A stretch of 64,000 nucleotides of DNA from an uncultured Bacteroidia bacterium. GTDB lineage: Bacteria > Bacteroidota > Bacteroidia > Bacteroidales > UBA932. Positions 36,352-44,822 of the stretch are shown here, one piece after another. The translations under genes and the position numbers were made by a program. Numbering within the stretch: the first letter of the stretch is position 1; each line of letters starts with the position of its first letter. The stretch covers positions 21,539 to 85,538 of the forward strand of contig CACYWN010000012.1 of assembly GCA_902778105.1 (NCBI GenBank), written 5' to 3'. A model generated the notes under the pieces. It had not been told where the DNA came from, ran no database searches, and worked only from the letters and a program-made list of their open reading frames with translations.

Positions 36352-37397
36352 AACTCAAGATTGCAAAACTTCCGGGCGACGGCATCGGACCGGAGGTCGT
36401 TGCCCAGGCCGTCAAGGCCGTGGATGCCGTGTGTGCCCGTTTCGGCCACGAGGTGTCTTACACGTACGGCTATGTAGGCGCCTGTGCCATCGACAAGTTC
36501 GGGGACGCTTACCCTGCGGAAACCCATGCCCTGTGCATGGACAGCGACGCCGTGCTGTTCGGCGCCGTGGGGGACCCCAAGTATGACAACGACCCCACTT
36601 CCAAGGTGCGTCCTGAGCAGGGCCTCCTCGCCATCCGCAAGCAGCTGGGCCTGTATGCGAACCTCCGCCCGGTCGAGACGTTCAAGTCCCTCGTGGACAA
36701 GTCTCCGCTGAAGACGGAACTCGTGGACGGGGCCGATTTCCTGTGCATCCGGGAACTTACCGGCGGCATGTATTTCGGCGAGAAGGGACGCAAGGACGGC
36801 GGGAACACCGCCTATGATACTTGCATCTATTCCCGGGCCGAGGTGGAACGGATCCTCCGTCTTGCCTTCGAGTACGCCGGCCGGCGCCGGAAGCACCTGA
36901 CGGTCGTGGACAAGGCCAACGTGCTGGAGTCCTCCCGCCTGTGGCGCCAGGTCGCCCAGGAAATGGAGCCGTCCTATCCGGATATCCAGGTGGATTACAT
37001 GTTCGTGGACAACGCCGCCATGCAGCTCATCCGCTGGCCGAAGTTCTTCGATGTCCTGGTGACGGAGAACACCTTCGGCGACATCCTCACCGACGAGGCC
37101 AGCTGTATCAGCGGTTCCATGGGCCTGCTGGCATCGGCCTCGGTGGGGGAGCACACCTCCCTGTTCGAGCCCATCCACGGCTCCTACCCGCAGGCGGCCG
37201 GGAAGGATATCGCCAATCCCGTCGCGGCCATCCTCTCCGCGGCCATGATGTTCGAGTATGCCTTCGGACTGATGGAGGAAGGAAAGGCCATCCGGGCCGC
37301 CGTCGCCGCCTCCCTGGAGGCCGGTGTCACGACCGAGGACCTTGGCGGCAGCTGCTCCACCTCAGCGGTGGGCGATTGGATCGCATCGAAAATATAG
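36348..37397 (+). CDS. leuB: 3-isopropylmalate dehydrogenase
   Basis: NAD-dependent oxidative decarboxylase of leucine synthesis, probably also acting on methylmalate if the upstream synthase makes citramalate (349 aa). Motifs: [20 protein letters not shown] at the N-terminus, [20 protein letters not shown], and the metal/cofactor region [20 protein letters not shown] and [18 protein letters not shown]. The frame is open upstream, but the ATG at 36348, overlapping the previous stop by 4 bp, gives the family N-terminus. Confidence 0.95.
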   Translation: MKLKIAKLPGDGIGPEVVAQAVKAVDAVCARFGHEVSYTYGYVGACAIDKFGDAYPAETHALCMDSDAVLFGAVGDPKYDNDPTSKVRPEQGLLAIRKQLGLYANLRPVETFKSLVDKSPLKTELVDGADFLCIRELTGGMYFGEKGRKDGGNTAYDTCIYSRAEVERILRLAFEYAGRRRKHLTVVDKANVLESSRLWRQVAQEMEPSYPDIQVDYMFVDNAAMQLIRWPKFFDVLVTENTFGDILTDEASCISGSMGLLASASVGEHTSLFEPIHGSYPQAAGKDIANPVAAILSAAMMFEYAFGLMEEGKAIRAAVAASLEAGVTTEDLGGSCSTSAVGDWIASKI

Positions 37398-37403
37398 AAC
37401 GAT

Positions 37404-38444
37404 ATGGCACAGATAGACTGGAAAACCTTAGGCTTCGATGCCTACCGGACCCGCACGGTCGTCATCTCCCACTTCAAGGACGGCAAGTGGTCCACCCCCG
37501 AATCGACGGAGACATTCTCCTTCACGTTCGACCCGTTCGCGCAGGTCTTACATTATGCGATTTCCTGCTTCGAGGGCCTGAAGGCCTTCCGGCAGAAGGA
37601 CGGCCGCGTCGCGATGTTCCGCCCGGACAAAAACGCGGCCCGACTGCAACGGACGGCGGATTACCTGGGCATGCCCTGTCCATCGGAGGAAATGTTCCTC
37701 AGGATGTGCGAGGACTGCATCCGCGGGAATCTCGAATTCCTGCCGCCCTACGGACTCGGCGCATCGATGTACCTGCGTCCGCTCCTCGTCGGCATGCACC
37801 CGCAGATGCAGCTGGTGCCGTATCCCGAGGCCGTTTTCGCCGTGATGTGCGCCCCGGTGGGCTCGTACTACGGCGCCCACCTCAAGTCCTGCGCCGCCGT
37901 CATCCCCGGCGATTACGACCGGGCCGCCCCGAAGGGCTCCGGCAGCTACAAGATCGGCGCGAACTATGCCAATACCTTCAAACCCTACAAGTTTGCCCAT
38001 GAGCAGGGGTATGCGGAGCTGCTGTACCTGAATTCCTCCACCCGGGAGTTCGTGGACGAGTTCGGCTCTTCCAATTTCTTCGGCATCAAGGGGAACAAGT
38101 ATGTCACCCCGCTTTCCGACAGCGTCCTTCCGTCCATCACGAACAAGACCCTGCAGCAGGTGGCCCGCGATCTGGGCATGGAGGTGGAGAAGCGTCCCGT
38201 CCCGCTGGACGAGCTGGATACCTTCGAGGAGGCGGGCGGCTGCGGCACCGCCGTCGTCATCACCCCGCTTTCCCACATCGACATCAAGCCGGTGCTGGAA
38301 GCTCCGGAAGTGTCCCGAACCTTCCGCTTCTGCCCCGACGGGGAAGTCGGCCCCAAGTCCACTGCCCTGTACAAACGCATCAGGGCCATCCAGGACGGCG
38401 AGTTCCCGGACGAGCACGGCTGGTGCCGCTTCGTGGAAGTGTAA
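37404..38444 (+). CDS. ilvE: Branched-chain amino acid aminotransferase
   Basis: Class IV PLP aminotransferase doing the final transamination to Val, Leu and Ile (346 aa). The family sequence HYAISCFEGLKAFRQKDGRV (near residue 51) and the PLP-lysine region GSGSYKIGANYANTFKP (near 180) are visible; LYLNSSTREFVDEFGSSNFF follows. The length fits the bacterial type-II BCAT group. It is 6 bp after leuB and ends the operon; the hairpin beyond it has its T run on the opposite strand, so the operon terminator is not evident. Confidence 0.94.
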   Translation: MAQIDWKTLGFDAYRTRTVVISHFKDGKWSTPESTETFSFTFDPFAQVLHYAISCFEGLKAFRQKDGRVAMFRPDKNAARLQRTADYLGMPCPSEEMFLRMCEDCIRGNLEFLPPYGLGASMYLRPLLVGMHPQMQLVPYPEAVFAVMCAPVGSYYGAHLKSCAAVIPGDYDRAAPKGSGSYKIGANYANTFKPYKFAHEQGYAELLYLNSSTREFVDEFGSSNFFGIKGNKYVTPLSDSVLPSITNKTLQQVARDLGMEVEKRPVPLDELDTFEEAGGCGTAVVITPLSHIDIKPVLEAPEVSRTFRFCPDGEVGPKSTALYKRIRAIQDGEFPDEHGWCRFVEV

Positions 38445-38479
38445 CGGATCCTGCTTGCGGTATTGTATGTCGCCCGCCT

Positions 38480-38510
38480 AAAAAAAGGAACTGACCGGAG
38501 TCAGTTCCTT
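38480..38510 (-). terminator. Terminator of rnpB
   Basis: On the minus strand AAGGAACTGAC (38510-38500) pairs with GTCAGTTCCTT (38495-38485), 11 perfect base pairs around a TCCG loop. T residues then run from 38486 to 38480. It starts directly after the P1 helix of the RNase P RNA. Confidence 0.9.
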
Positions 38511-38734
38511 GAAAGGCGGGGCCGTAAGCCGCTTTCTGTTTTTGAATCTGCCATTTATCTTCGCAACCTACCCCCCGGCATCGGACGGGCCGCCCTCATC
38601 TGCCGGTATAGGCGGTCATTCTCTGTTACGGACGGAAAAGATTACTCCCTTCTGTGCTTTCCACAGTCAGGCGCCCTGCCCTGTGCGGACTTTCCTCACC
38701 GCAATCGCGGCGCGGCAGATCGTCCCGCCTTTTG
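38511..38734 (-). ncRNA. rnpB: RNase P RNA with reduced specificity domain
   Basis: Catalytic RNA that removes tRNA 5' leaders. The conserved catalytic-core sequences are present on the minus strand: GAGGAAAGTCCG (38697-38686), AACAGAGA...ACCGCC (near 38625-38611) and ACAGAAAGCGGCTTA near the 3' end. P1 pairs 38733-38724 with 38520-38512; P2 is ATCTGCC (38720-38714) with GGCAGAT (38552-38546); P3 is a CCGC-GATT-GCGG hairpin (38710-38699); P4 pairs 38692-38685 with 38532-38526 around the bulged U. The segment that normally holds P7-P14 is only a hairpin of about 32 nt (38606-38575). Total length is about 225 nt against 350-400 for usual bacterial forms. Confidence 0.85.
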
Positions 38735-38737
38735 TGG

Positions 38738-38768
38738 TTGCAAAGGTACGAAAAAAACACTATTTTTG
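38738..38768 (+). promoter_or_regulatory. Promoter for the cyclotransferase-like gene
   Basis: TTG at 38738-38740 and TATTTTTG at 38761-38768 are 20 nt apart. The upstream element abuts the -7 box of the divergent rnpB promoter, so the two probably cannot be occupied at once. Confidence 0.65.
38741..38748 (-). promoter_or_regulatory. -7 promoter box for rnpB
   Basis: TACCTTTG on the minus strand. A start 7 nt downstream (about 38734) coincides with the first base of P1, fixing the 5' end of the RNA. Confidence 0.75.
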
Positions 38769-38783
38769 CATGATTTAACAGAC

Positions 38784-39539
38784 ATGAGGAAGTTTTTGCT
38801 CATATTGTCCCTTGTGGCGGGCGTGGTTTCCTGCGGTACCACCAAAGTCCGGGAATACAAGGTGAAGGTGGTCCGGGAGTACCCGCATGACGTCACATCC
38901 TATACCCAGGGACTATTCTTCCACGCTGATTCCCTGTATGAATCCACCGGCCAGTGGGGGGAAAGCACTTTCCGGACCGTGGACCTGGAAACGGGCGAAG
39001 CCCTTTCCCGGATGGATTTCTCGCGGCATTATTTCATCGAGGGCTCCGTCGTTTTCGGGGATAACCTCTACATCCTTACCTGGACCAACCAGGTGGCTTT
39101 CCTGTACGATTTTGCCACCCACAAGTACAAGGCCACCGTGGCCTATCCCCGGGAAGGCTGGGGCCTGACCACGGACGGGCAGCAGCTGATCGCCAGCGAC
39201 GGCAGTTCCTTCCTGTACTTCATGGACGCGGACCTGAACGTCCAGCGGCGCCTGCGGGTGACGATGGACGGCAAGTCGGTGCGTTACCTGAACGAGCTGG
39301 AATGGATAGACGGTAAGGTCTGGGCCAATGTCTATACGACCGACACCATCGTCATCATCAACCCTTCCGACGGAAAGGTGGAGGCGACGGTGGACTGCCG
39401 TGGCCTGCTGCCTTACCAGGAACGAACCCGGGAAACGGATGTCCTCAACGGCATTGCCGTGGACAAAGAGGGGCGGATCTTCCTGACCGGGAAGTACTGG
39501 CCCAAGATGTATGAAATCGAACTGGTGAAGAAGAAATAG
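38784..39539 (+). CDS. Glutamine cyclotransferase-like lipoprotein
   Basis: 251-aa lipoprotein (signal peptide to VVSC, Cys17) with the five-bladed propeller pattern of plant-type glutaminyl cyclases (PF05096): YPHDVTSYTQGLFFHADSLY, STGQWGESTFRTVDLETGEA, and NELEWIDGKVWANVYTTDTI. Such enzymes convert N-terminal Gln to pyroglutamate; here it would act in the periplasm. The ATG at 38784 is chosen because it follows the promoter; the upstream open frame is over rnpB. It ends 17 bp before the TPP riboswitch and appears to be its own transcript. Confidence 0.87.
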   Translation: MRKFLLILSLVAGVVSCGTTKVREYKVKVVREYPHDVTSYTQGLFFHADSLYESTGQWGESTFRTVDLETGEALSRMDFSRHYFIEGSVVFGDNLYILTWTNQVAFLYDFATHKYKATVAYPREGWGLTTDGQQLIASDGSSFLYFMDADLNVQRRLRVTMDGKSVRYLNELEWIDGKVWANVYTTDTIVIINPSDGKVEATVDCRGLLPYQERTRETDVLNGIAVDKEGRIFLTGKYWPKMYEIELVKKK

Positions 39540-39556
39540 ATTATTGTTATATATCC

Positions 39557-39635
39557 ATGCGGGGGTACCGGGCAGTGTCCCGGTTGAGAGATACCCAATG
39601 AACCTGATCCGGTCCATACCGGCGTAGGGAAGCAT
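39557..39635 (+). promoter_or_regulatory. TPP (thi-box) riboswitch
   Basis: The conserved TPP aptamer signatures are seen: a TTGAGAGATACCC segment (39584-39596), then AACCTGATCCGG (39601-39612) and ATACCGGCGTAGGGAAGCA. P1 is ATGC (39557-39560) with GCAT (39632-39635). Downstream, GGCACTT/AAGTGCC (39642-39657) can form a hairpin, and CTTCC (39646-39650) can alternatively pair with GGAAG at the end of the aptamer (39628-39632). No T run follows, so control of translation or RNA structure is more likely than termination. Confidence 0.93.
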
Positions 39636-39683
39636 CTCCGAGGCACTTCCAAGTGCCGCCCCTTGCATCTAAACGGTTGTTTT

Positions 39684-41912
39684 ATGCGAGGTTTTTTCAT
39701 TTCTGCAGCGCTGCTGGCGCTCTCCCTGACGGCCGCAACGGCCCAGGAACTCAATGGTGGATGGGACGAACGGCTGGACAGCGTCGTCGTTTCCTCCAGC
39801 CGGGCCGGAGCCCATACCCCGGTCGCCTATTCCAATGTGGGGAAGGATGAACTGCGGTCGGCCAATCCGATGCACTCCCTCCCGATGACCCTGAACCTGC
39901 TGCCCTCCGTCGTGACCTACAACGAAGGCGGCACGGGACTGGGCAATTCCGCCATGACCATCCGCGGTTCCAAGGGATCGCAGGTCAACGTGACCCTGAA
40001 CGGGATCACGCTCAACGACGCCGAATCCCAGGAAGTGTTCTGGGTGAACATCCCGGCCCTCACGTCCCTCCTTTCCAGCGTCCAGGTCCAGCGCGGCCTG
40101 GGTACGTCGGCGAACGGGGCCGGCGCCTTCGGGGCCAGTGTCAACATGAACACGGCTTTCGTCACGCCCGATCCCTCGTTCCGCTGGGATGTTTCCGCCG
40201 GTTCCTACGGCACGTTCGTGAACACAGTCTCGGCGATGTCGGGGCTGCAGCCTTCCGGCCTGTATTTCAACATCGCCTGGTCCGTGGGCAAGACGGACGG
40301 GTATATCCGGAACGCCGGCGTCGGTTCGACCTCCCTCCTGGCGGTGCTGGGATGGATGAAGGGGCGCAACTCTCTCCGGCTGACCTATCTGTCAGGCGAC
40401 CAGAAGAGCGGGATGACCTGGGACGGTATCTCTCCCGAAATGTATGCGAAAGACCGGCGTTACAACGGTGCGGGGGAGTATGTCGACGACAACGGAAACA
40501 TCTGCTACTATCCGGACCAGACGGACAATTATGCCCAGCATCACCTCCAGCTCAATTATACCCGGCGCCTGACGGACCGGCTGACCTGGTCCAATACGGC
40601 CGATTACACCCGGGGGGACGGCTACGACGAATACTATAAAACCGACCGCAAATTCGCCGAGTTCGGCTATCCTTTCTCCGAGGTGGGGGGTGTCAGGAAG
40701 AGTGACATGATCTACCGGAAAAAGATGGGGAACGACCTGTATGTGTTCCAGTCCGAGCTGCGTTTCCGGACGGCGGACTGGAAGGTGGACGGCGGAGTGA
40801 ACCTGTCCCGGTACGATGGCGCCCATTGGGGAGAGATGCTATGGTCCCGCGTGCTGGGCCCTTCCTATGACTACGCGTCGATGAACCGGGACTTTGCCTG
40901 GTATCGGAACACCGGCCTGAAAAACGATCTCAGCGTTTTCCTCCGTGCCGATTACCAGCTGACTTCCTGGCTGAATGCCTATGCGGACCTGCAGTACCGC
41001 CACATCGGCTATGACTTCGTGGGAGCGGACGACAAGGCGAGCACCATCCCCATCGACTATCACGAGCGCTGGGACTTCTTCAATCCCCGGGGCGGTCTGA
41101 CGGCCACCTTCGGCGGCCACCGTCTCTACGTGTCCGCAGCCGTCGGTCACCGGGAACCCGGCCGCAGCGACATCAAGGAGAACATCAAGGGGGAGATGAT
41201 TCCGATCAAGCCCGAGTCGATGCTGGACGTCGAGGCTGGCTACCAGTTCGTCGGCACCCGCTGGATGGCGGCCGCGAACCTCTATCTGATGGAATACCGG
41301 GACATGCTGCTGGAAACGGGCCGCCTGAGTTCTTCCGGCTATGCGATCAAGGAGAATGTCGGCCGGGGATGGCGCCGGGGCATCGAGCTGTCGACCGCCT
41401 GGTATCCGGCCTCCTGGTTCCGTTTCGACGGAAATCTGACGCTCAGCACCAACAGGCTCCGCCGCTTTACCGCCTACCTGGAGAACTGGGTGGACGGCGG
41501 TTACAAGGAAGAGGCCTATGAGAATACGCCGATGCTGCTGTCTCCCTCGGTCGTAGGGATGGGAAGGGTTGCCCTGAGCCCTTTCAGTGGTGTCTGGAAG
41601 CCGCTTTCCCTGGTGCTGAGCGGAAAGTATGTCGGCCGCCAGTATTGGGACAACACGGGAAACGCGGACCGTTCCATCCCTGCTTTCTTCGTTACGGACC
41701 TCTCGCTCTCCCATTCTTTCAAGATGCCTGTTGGTAACCTCGGGGTCGCCCTGTACGTGAACAATCTCCTGAACCTGGAGTATTATGCCTATGCTTGGGT
41801 TTACCGGGCCTGGCAGGGGGCTGCAGACGGCGGCGATCCCGTGTACATGGAAGCTGGGCTGTATCCGCAGGCCCCGCGGAATTTCACCTGCAAGCTTACC
41901 TATAGTTTTTAA
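39684..41912 (+). CDS. TonB-dependent outer-membrane receptor, thiamine-type
   Basis: 742-aa receptor with a signal peptide (LAALSLTAATAQ-like, cleavage near residue 21). The plug domain has RGSKGSQVNVTLNGITLND and QVQRGLGTSANGAGAFGASV; a long beta-barrel follows and the protein ends in an aromatic residue (KLTYSF). It has no carboxypeptidase-like N-terminal extension. The TPP riboswitch directly in front shows control by thiamine status, so transport of thiamine or a precursor is the best inference, as for known Bacteroides thiamine receptors. No inner-membrane transporter gene lies next to it. ATG 39684 is preferred to TTG 39663. Confidence 0.9.
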   Translation: MRGFFISAALLALSLTAATAQELNGGWDERLDSVVVSSSRAGAHTPVAYSNVGKDELRSANPMHSLPMTLNLLPSVVTYNEGGTGLGNSAMTIRGSKGSQVNVTLNGITLNDAESQEVFWVNIPALTSLLSSVQVQRGLGTSANGAGAFGASVNMNTAFVTPDPSFRWDVSAGSYGTFVNTVSAMSGLQPSGLYFNIAWSVGKTDGYIRNAGVGSTSLLAVLGWMKGRNSLRLTYLSGDQKSGMTWDGISPEMYAKDRRYNGAGEYVDDNGNICYYPDQTDNYAQHHLQLNYTRRLTDRLTWSNTADYTRGDGYDEYYKTDRKFAEFGYPFSEVGGVRKSDMIYRKKMGNDLYVFQSELRFRTADWKVDGGVNLSRYDGAHWGEMLWSRVLGPSYDYASMNRDFAWYRNTGLKNDLSVFLRADYQLTSWLNAYADLQYRHIGYDFVGADDKASTIPIDYHERWDFFNPRGGLTATFGGHRLYVSAAVGHREPGRSDIKENIKGEMIPIKPESMLDVEAGYQFVGTRWMAAANLYLMEYRDMLLETGRLSSSGYAIKENVGRGWRRGIELSTAWYPASWFRFDGNLTLSTNRLRRFTAYLENWVDGGYKEEAYENTPMLLSPSVVGMGRVALSPFSGVWKPLSLVLSGKYVGRQYWDNTGNADRSIPAFFVTDLSLSHSFKMPVGNLGVALYVNNLLNLEYYAYAWVYRAWQGAADGGDPVYMEAGLYPQAPRNFTCKLTYSF

Positions 41913-41947
41913 AATACTTTATTAATATAAGTTTTGTTCAAAAAAAT

Positions 41948-41978
41948 TTGGAAGTAAGGAAAGATTGTGTACCTTTGC
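41948..41978 (+). promoter_or_regulatory. Promoter for a candidate small RNA
   Basis: TTTG at 41948-41951 and TACCTTTG at 41971-41978, 19-nt spacer: one of the best consensus matches in the window, with no gene directly downstream on this strand. Confidence 0.75.
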
Positions 41979-41984
41979 TATTGC

Positions 41985-42140
41985 AATAAGGGAGAAAAGA
42001 AGTTTATAAATTTTTTAAGAATCCTTTTGCGATTGTTAGACACGACGCTTCTTCTAACCAACACAATTAACCTTCTTCTGAGTAAGAATACACTACTAAC
42101 TAACCAAAATAAGGCTCGCAGGGATGCGAGCCTTATTTTT
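41985..42140 (+). ncRNA. Candidate small RNA
   Basis: A consensus promoter and a strong intrinsic terminator bracket about 155 nt with no credible ORF (the only open frame starts inside the promoter). The body is unstructured and repetitive: CTTCTTCT occurs at 42048-42055 and 42072-42079, and CTAACCA at 42054-42060 and again near 42100. Accessible repeated single-stranded segments are what one expects of a trans-acting regulatory RNA. The terminator is shared with the convergent trmD. Confidence 0.5.
42111..42139 (+). terminator. Bidirectional terminator between the small RNA and trmD
   Basis: AAGGCTCGC and GCGAGCCTT form a 9-bp stem around an AGGGAT loop. ATTTTTT follows on the plus strand, and on the minus strand the stem is followed by ATTTT after the trmD stop. 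Confidence 0.85.
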
Positions 42141-42164
42141 TGGGTTTGTTCCAGGTGAAGCGGA

Positions 42165-42839
42165 TCAGTCCAGGAGTCCGGGACGGCGCTCGCGGGTACG
42201 GGCGAGGGCCTGCTCGTCCTGCCATGCCTGGATGAGTTTGGGGTTGCCGGAGAGGAGGACGTCGGGAACCTTCCAGCCGTTGAATTCGGCGGGGCGGGTG
42301 TAGACGGGAGGGGAGACCAGGCCATCCTGGAAACTGTCCGACAGGGCCGAGGTCTCGTCGGTAAGGACGCCGGGAATCAGGCGGATGATACTGTCGGCCA
42401 GCAGGGCGGCCGGAATCTCCCCGCCGCTCACGACGAAATCGCCCACGGAGATCTCGCGGGTGATGAGATGCTCCCGGATGCGTTCGTCAATTCCCTTGTA
42501 GTGGCCGCAGAGGATGATGATGTTCTCCTTGAGGGACAGTTCATTGGCGATGCCCTGGTCCAGGATCTCGCCGTCGGGGGCCATGTAGATGACCTCGTCA
42601 TAGTCGCGCTCGGCCTTCAGCTCTTCGATCATGCGGAATACCGGCTCCACCATCATCACCATGCCGGCATCGCCGCCATAGCAGTAATCGTCCACCGTCA
42701 GGCGCGGCCCGAGGCCGTATTTCCGCAGGTTGTGGACATGGATCTCCACCAGGCCTTTCTTGACGGCGCGGCCGGGGATGGAATGGCTGAGCGGGCTCTC
42801 GAGGAGCTCCGGGACGACGGTGAGGATATCGATGCGCAT
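42165..42839 (-). CDS. trmD: tRNA (guanine-N1)-methyltransferase
   Basis: SPOUT-class enzyme making m1G37 in tRNA (224 aa). Starts [20 protein letters not shown]; motifs [33 protein letters not shown] and the knot region [17 protein letters not shown] are clear. The ATG at 42839 is preferred since the 11 extra upstream codons overlap the promoter region. It is a single-gene transcript with its own promoter and a shared terminator. Confidence 0.96.
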   Translation of the reverse strand: MRIDILTVVPELLESPLSHSIPGRAVKKGLVEIHVHNLRKYGLGPRLTVDDYCYGGDAGMVMMVEPVFRMIEELKAERDYDEVIYMAPDGEILDQGIANELSLKENIIILCGHYKGIDERIREHLITREISVGDFVVSGGEIPAALLADSIIRLIPGVLTDETSALSDSFQDGLVSPPVYTRPAEFNGWKVPDVLLSGNPKLIQAWQDEQALARTRERRPGLLD

Positions 42840-42858
42840 GCTTTTTCGTTTCGGTCTG

Positions 42859-42866
42859 CAAATGTA
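42859..42866 (-). promoter_or_regulatory. -7 promoter box for trmD
   Basis: TACATTTG on the minus strand, 19 nt before the trmD ATG. It is divergent from the promoter of the DUF349 gene 22 bp away. Confidence 0.65.
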
Positions 42867-42887
42867 ATACAATTATGGAAAAAATGT

Positions 42888-42895
42888 TATCTTTG
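42888..42895 (+). promoter_or_regulatory. -7 promoter box for the DUF349-yidC-yggS unit
   Basis: TATCTTTG matches TAnnTTTG and lies 35 nt before the ATG at 42931. Confidence 0.65.
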
Positions 42896-42930
42896 CAATC
42901 TGTATGTTTAACTTTTGAACACCATTTATC

Positions 42931-44817
42931 ATGAGTGAAGAATTGAAGCCTGAGGTCCTCGAAACTGTCAACGAGACCTTAGATGTAGCACAGGAAGTGT
43001 CCGGGGAGACCGCAGAACCCGTCGTGGAAGAAGCGAAGGAGACCGTCGAGGAAGTGAAGGAAGAGGTGAAGGATGTCGTGGTCAATTATGGCGAGAAGAC
43101 CCTCGCCGAACTTTCCGGACTGTTCCAGGAATTGACAGAAAGCGTCGACAGGATGAAGCGTTCCAAGGAGGCCGAGGCCATCAAGTCCGCCTTCTACAAG
43201 CGCCTGTCCCGCGAAAAGGCCGAGGCCGGCGAGGATGCCGCCGTCGACGAACCCGATGCCGAAACCGTGGAGGAAGTGACCGCCGAGCCGCAGGAGAACG
43301 AGATCCAGAGCCCGTTCGCCGCCATCGAGGCCGGTTTCAAGTCCCTCTACAACGCGTATAAGAAGGAGCGTGCGGAATACAACCGCCAGCTCGATGCCGA
43401 ACGCGAGGACAACCTCGTGAAGAAGCAGGCCATCATCGAGGACCTCAAAGCCCTCGTCGAGGAGCAGGGCGACATGAAGGACGCCTTCCCGAAGTTCCGG
43501 GAGATCCAGAACCGCTGGCGGGAGACCGGTCCGGTCCCGCAGCAGAACTTCCGCGACGTCAACGATACCTATCAGCTGTATGTGGAGAAGTTCTATGACC
43601 TCGTGCAGATCAACCGGGAGCTCCGCGACCTGGATTTCCGCAAGAACCTGGAAGCCAAGACCGGATTCTGCGAGCAGGCCGAGGCCCTCGCGGAGAGCGA
43701 GGATGTCGTGGGTTCCTTCAAGGAACTCCAGAAGCTTCATGAGCAGTGGAAGGAATTCGGCCCCGTGGCCAAGGAGTTCCGCGATTCCATCTGGGAGCGC
43801 TTCCGCGCCGCCACCGCCGTCATCAACAAGAAGTACCAGGCCCATTTCGAAGGCCTGAAGGAGCAGCAGGTCGCGAACCTGGAGGCCAAGACCGCCCTCT
43901 GCGAGAAGGTCGAGGAAATCGCCGCGAAGGAAATCACTTCCTCCAGCCAGTGGAACACCCTTTCCAAGGAGATCGAGGCCGTCCAGGCCGAATGGCGCAA
44001 GATCGGTTTCGCTACCCGCAAGGACAACCAGAAGGTCTACGACCGCTTCCGCGCCGCCTGCGACCAGTTCTTCAGCCGCAAGCGAGAATACTACAACGAG
44101 TTCAAGGACAGCATGAACGACAACATGTCCAAGAAACTCGCCCTCATCGAGCAGGCCGAAGCCCTCAGCGGCAGCACCGACTGGAAGAAGACCTCCGAGA
44201 CCTTCATCGAACTCCAGAAGCAGTGGAAGGAGATCGGCGCTGTTCCGCGCAAGAAGTCCGAGCAGCTGTGGAAGCGTTTCCGCGCCGCCTGCGACGCTTT
44301 CTTCAACGAGCGTGACAAGCAGGCCCGGCCCGAGAATGACTTCTACGGCAACCTCAAGGCCAAGCGTGCCCTCATCGAGGAGATCGAGGCCTACGTCCCT
44401 GCCGACGCCGATGCCGACATGGAGGCCGCCCGGGGATTCGCCGAGCGCTGGAATGCCATCGGTTTCGTCCCGTTCAAGGAAAAGGATGCCGTCCAGTCCG
44501 CCTATCGCTCCGCGATGCAGGCCAAGTTCCCGGATTTCAACCGGGGTGGCCGCCGGGATGGCGGGCGTTTCTCTTCCCGCGAACCGCGCCGCAATGCGCC
44601 GCTCACTGAGAAGGACCGTCTGACCCTGAAATACAACCAGCTCCAGCAGGACATCCAGACCTACGAGAACAACATCGGTTTCTTCGGCCTTTCCAAGGGA
44701 GCCGAGACCCTGAAGGCCCAGATGCTCGAGCGCATCGATGCCGCCAAGGAGGAACTCAAGCAGCTGGAGAACCAGATCCGTGAACTCGTTGCCAAGGAGG
44801 AAGCGCAGAACGAATAG
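42931..44817 (+). CDS. DUF349 repeat protein
   Basis: 628-aa cytoplasmic, highly charged helical protein. An acidic N-terminal region (residues 1-130) is followed by about five DUF349 repeats of roughly 75 residues, each with an Rx3W-type core such as FREIQNRWRETGPVPQQNFR, HEQWKEFGPVAKEFRDSIWE and LQKQWKEIGAVPRKKSEQLW, then a C-terminal coiled coil. DUF349 proteins are widespread in Bacteroidota; the biochemical role is unknown. It is followed by yidC after 5 bp. Confidence 0.88.
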   Translation: MSEELKPEVLETVNETLDVAQEVSGETAEPVVEEAKETVEEVKEEVKDVVVNYGEKTLAELSGLFQELTESVDRMKRSKEAEAIKSAFYKRLSREKAEAGEDAAVDEPDAETVEEVTAEPQENEIQSPFAAIEAGFKSLYNAYKKERAEYNRQLDAEREDNLVKKQAIIEDLKALVEEQGDMKDAFPKFREIQNRWRETGPVPQQNFRDVNDTYQLYVEKFYDLVQINRELRDLDFRKNLEAKTGFCEQAEALAESEDVVGSFKELQKLHEQWKEFGPVAKEFRDSIWERFRAATAVINKKYQAHFEGLKEQQVANLEAKTALCEKVEEIAAKEITSSSQWNTLSKEIEAVQAEWRKIGFATRKDNQKVYDRFRAACDQFFSRKREYYNEFKDSMNDNMSKKLALIEQAEALSGSTDWKKTSETFIELQKQWKEIGAVPRKKSEQLWKRFRAACDAFFNERDKQARPENDFYGNLKAKRALIEEIEAYVPADADADMEAARGFAERWNAIGFVPFKEKDAVQSAYRSAMQAKFPDFNRGGRRDGGRFSSREPRRNAPLTEKDRLTLKYNQLQQDIQTYENNIGFFGLSKGAETLKAQMLERIDAAKEELKQLENQIRELVAKEEAQNE

Positions 44818-44822
44818 GACCT

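Noticed and set aside
38480-38510. Terminator of the ilv-leu operon
   Set aside because: The hairpin lies after ilvE, but its T run is on the minus strand, so it fits rnpB; on the plus strand the bases after the stem are GAAAGG.
41967-42158. 63-residue ORF over the small RNA
   Set aside because: It would begin inside the promoter box and run through the terminator stem; the translation is low-complexity Leu/Thr/Asn.
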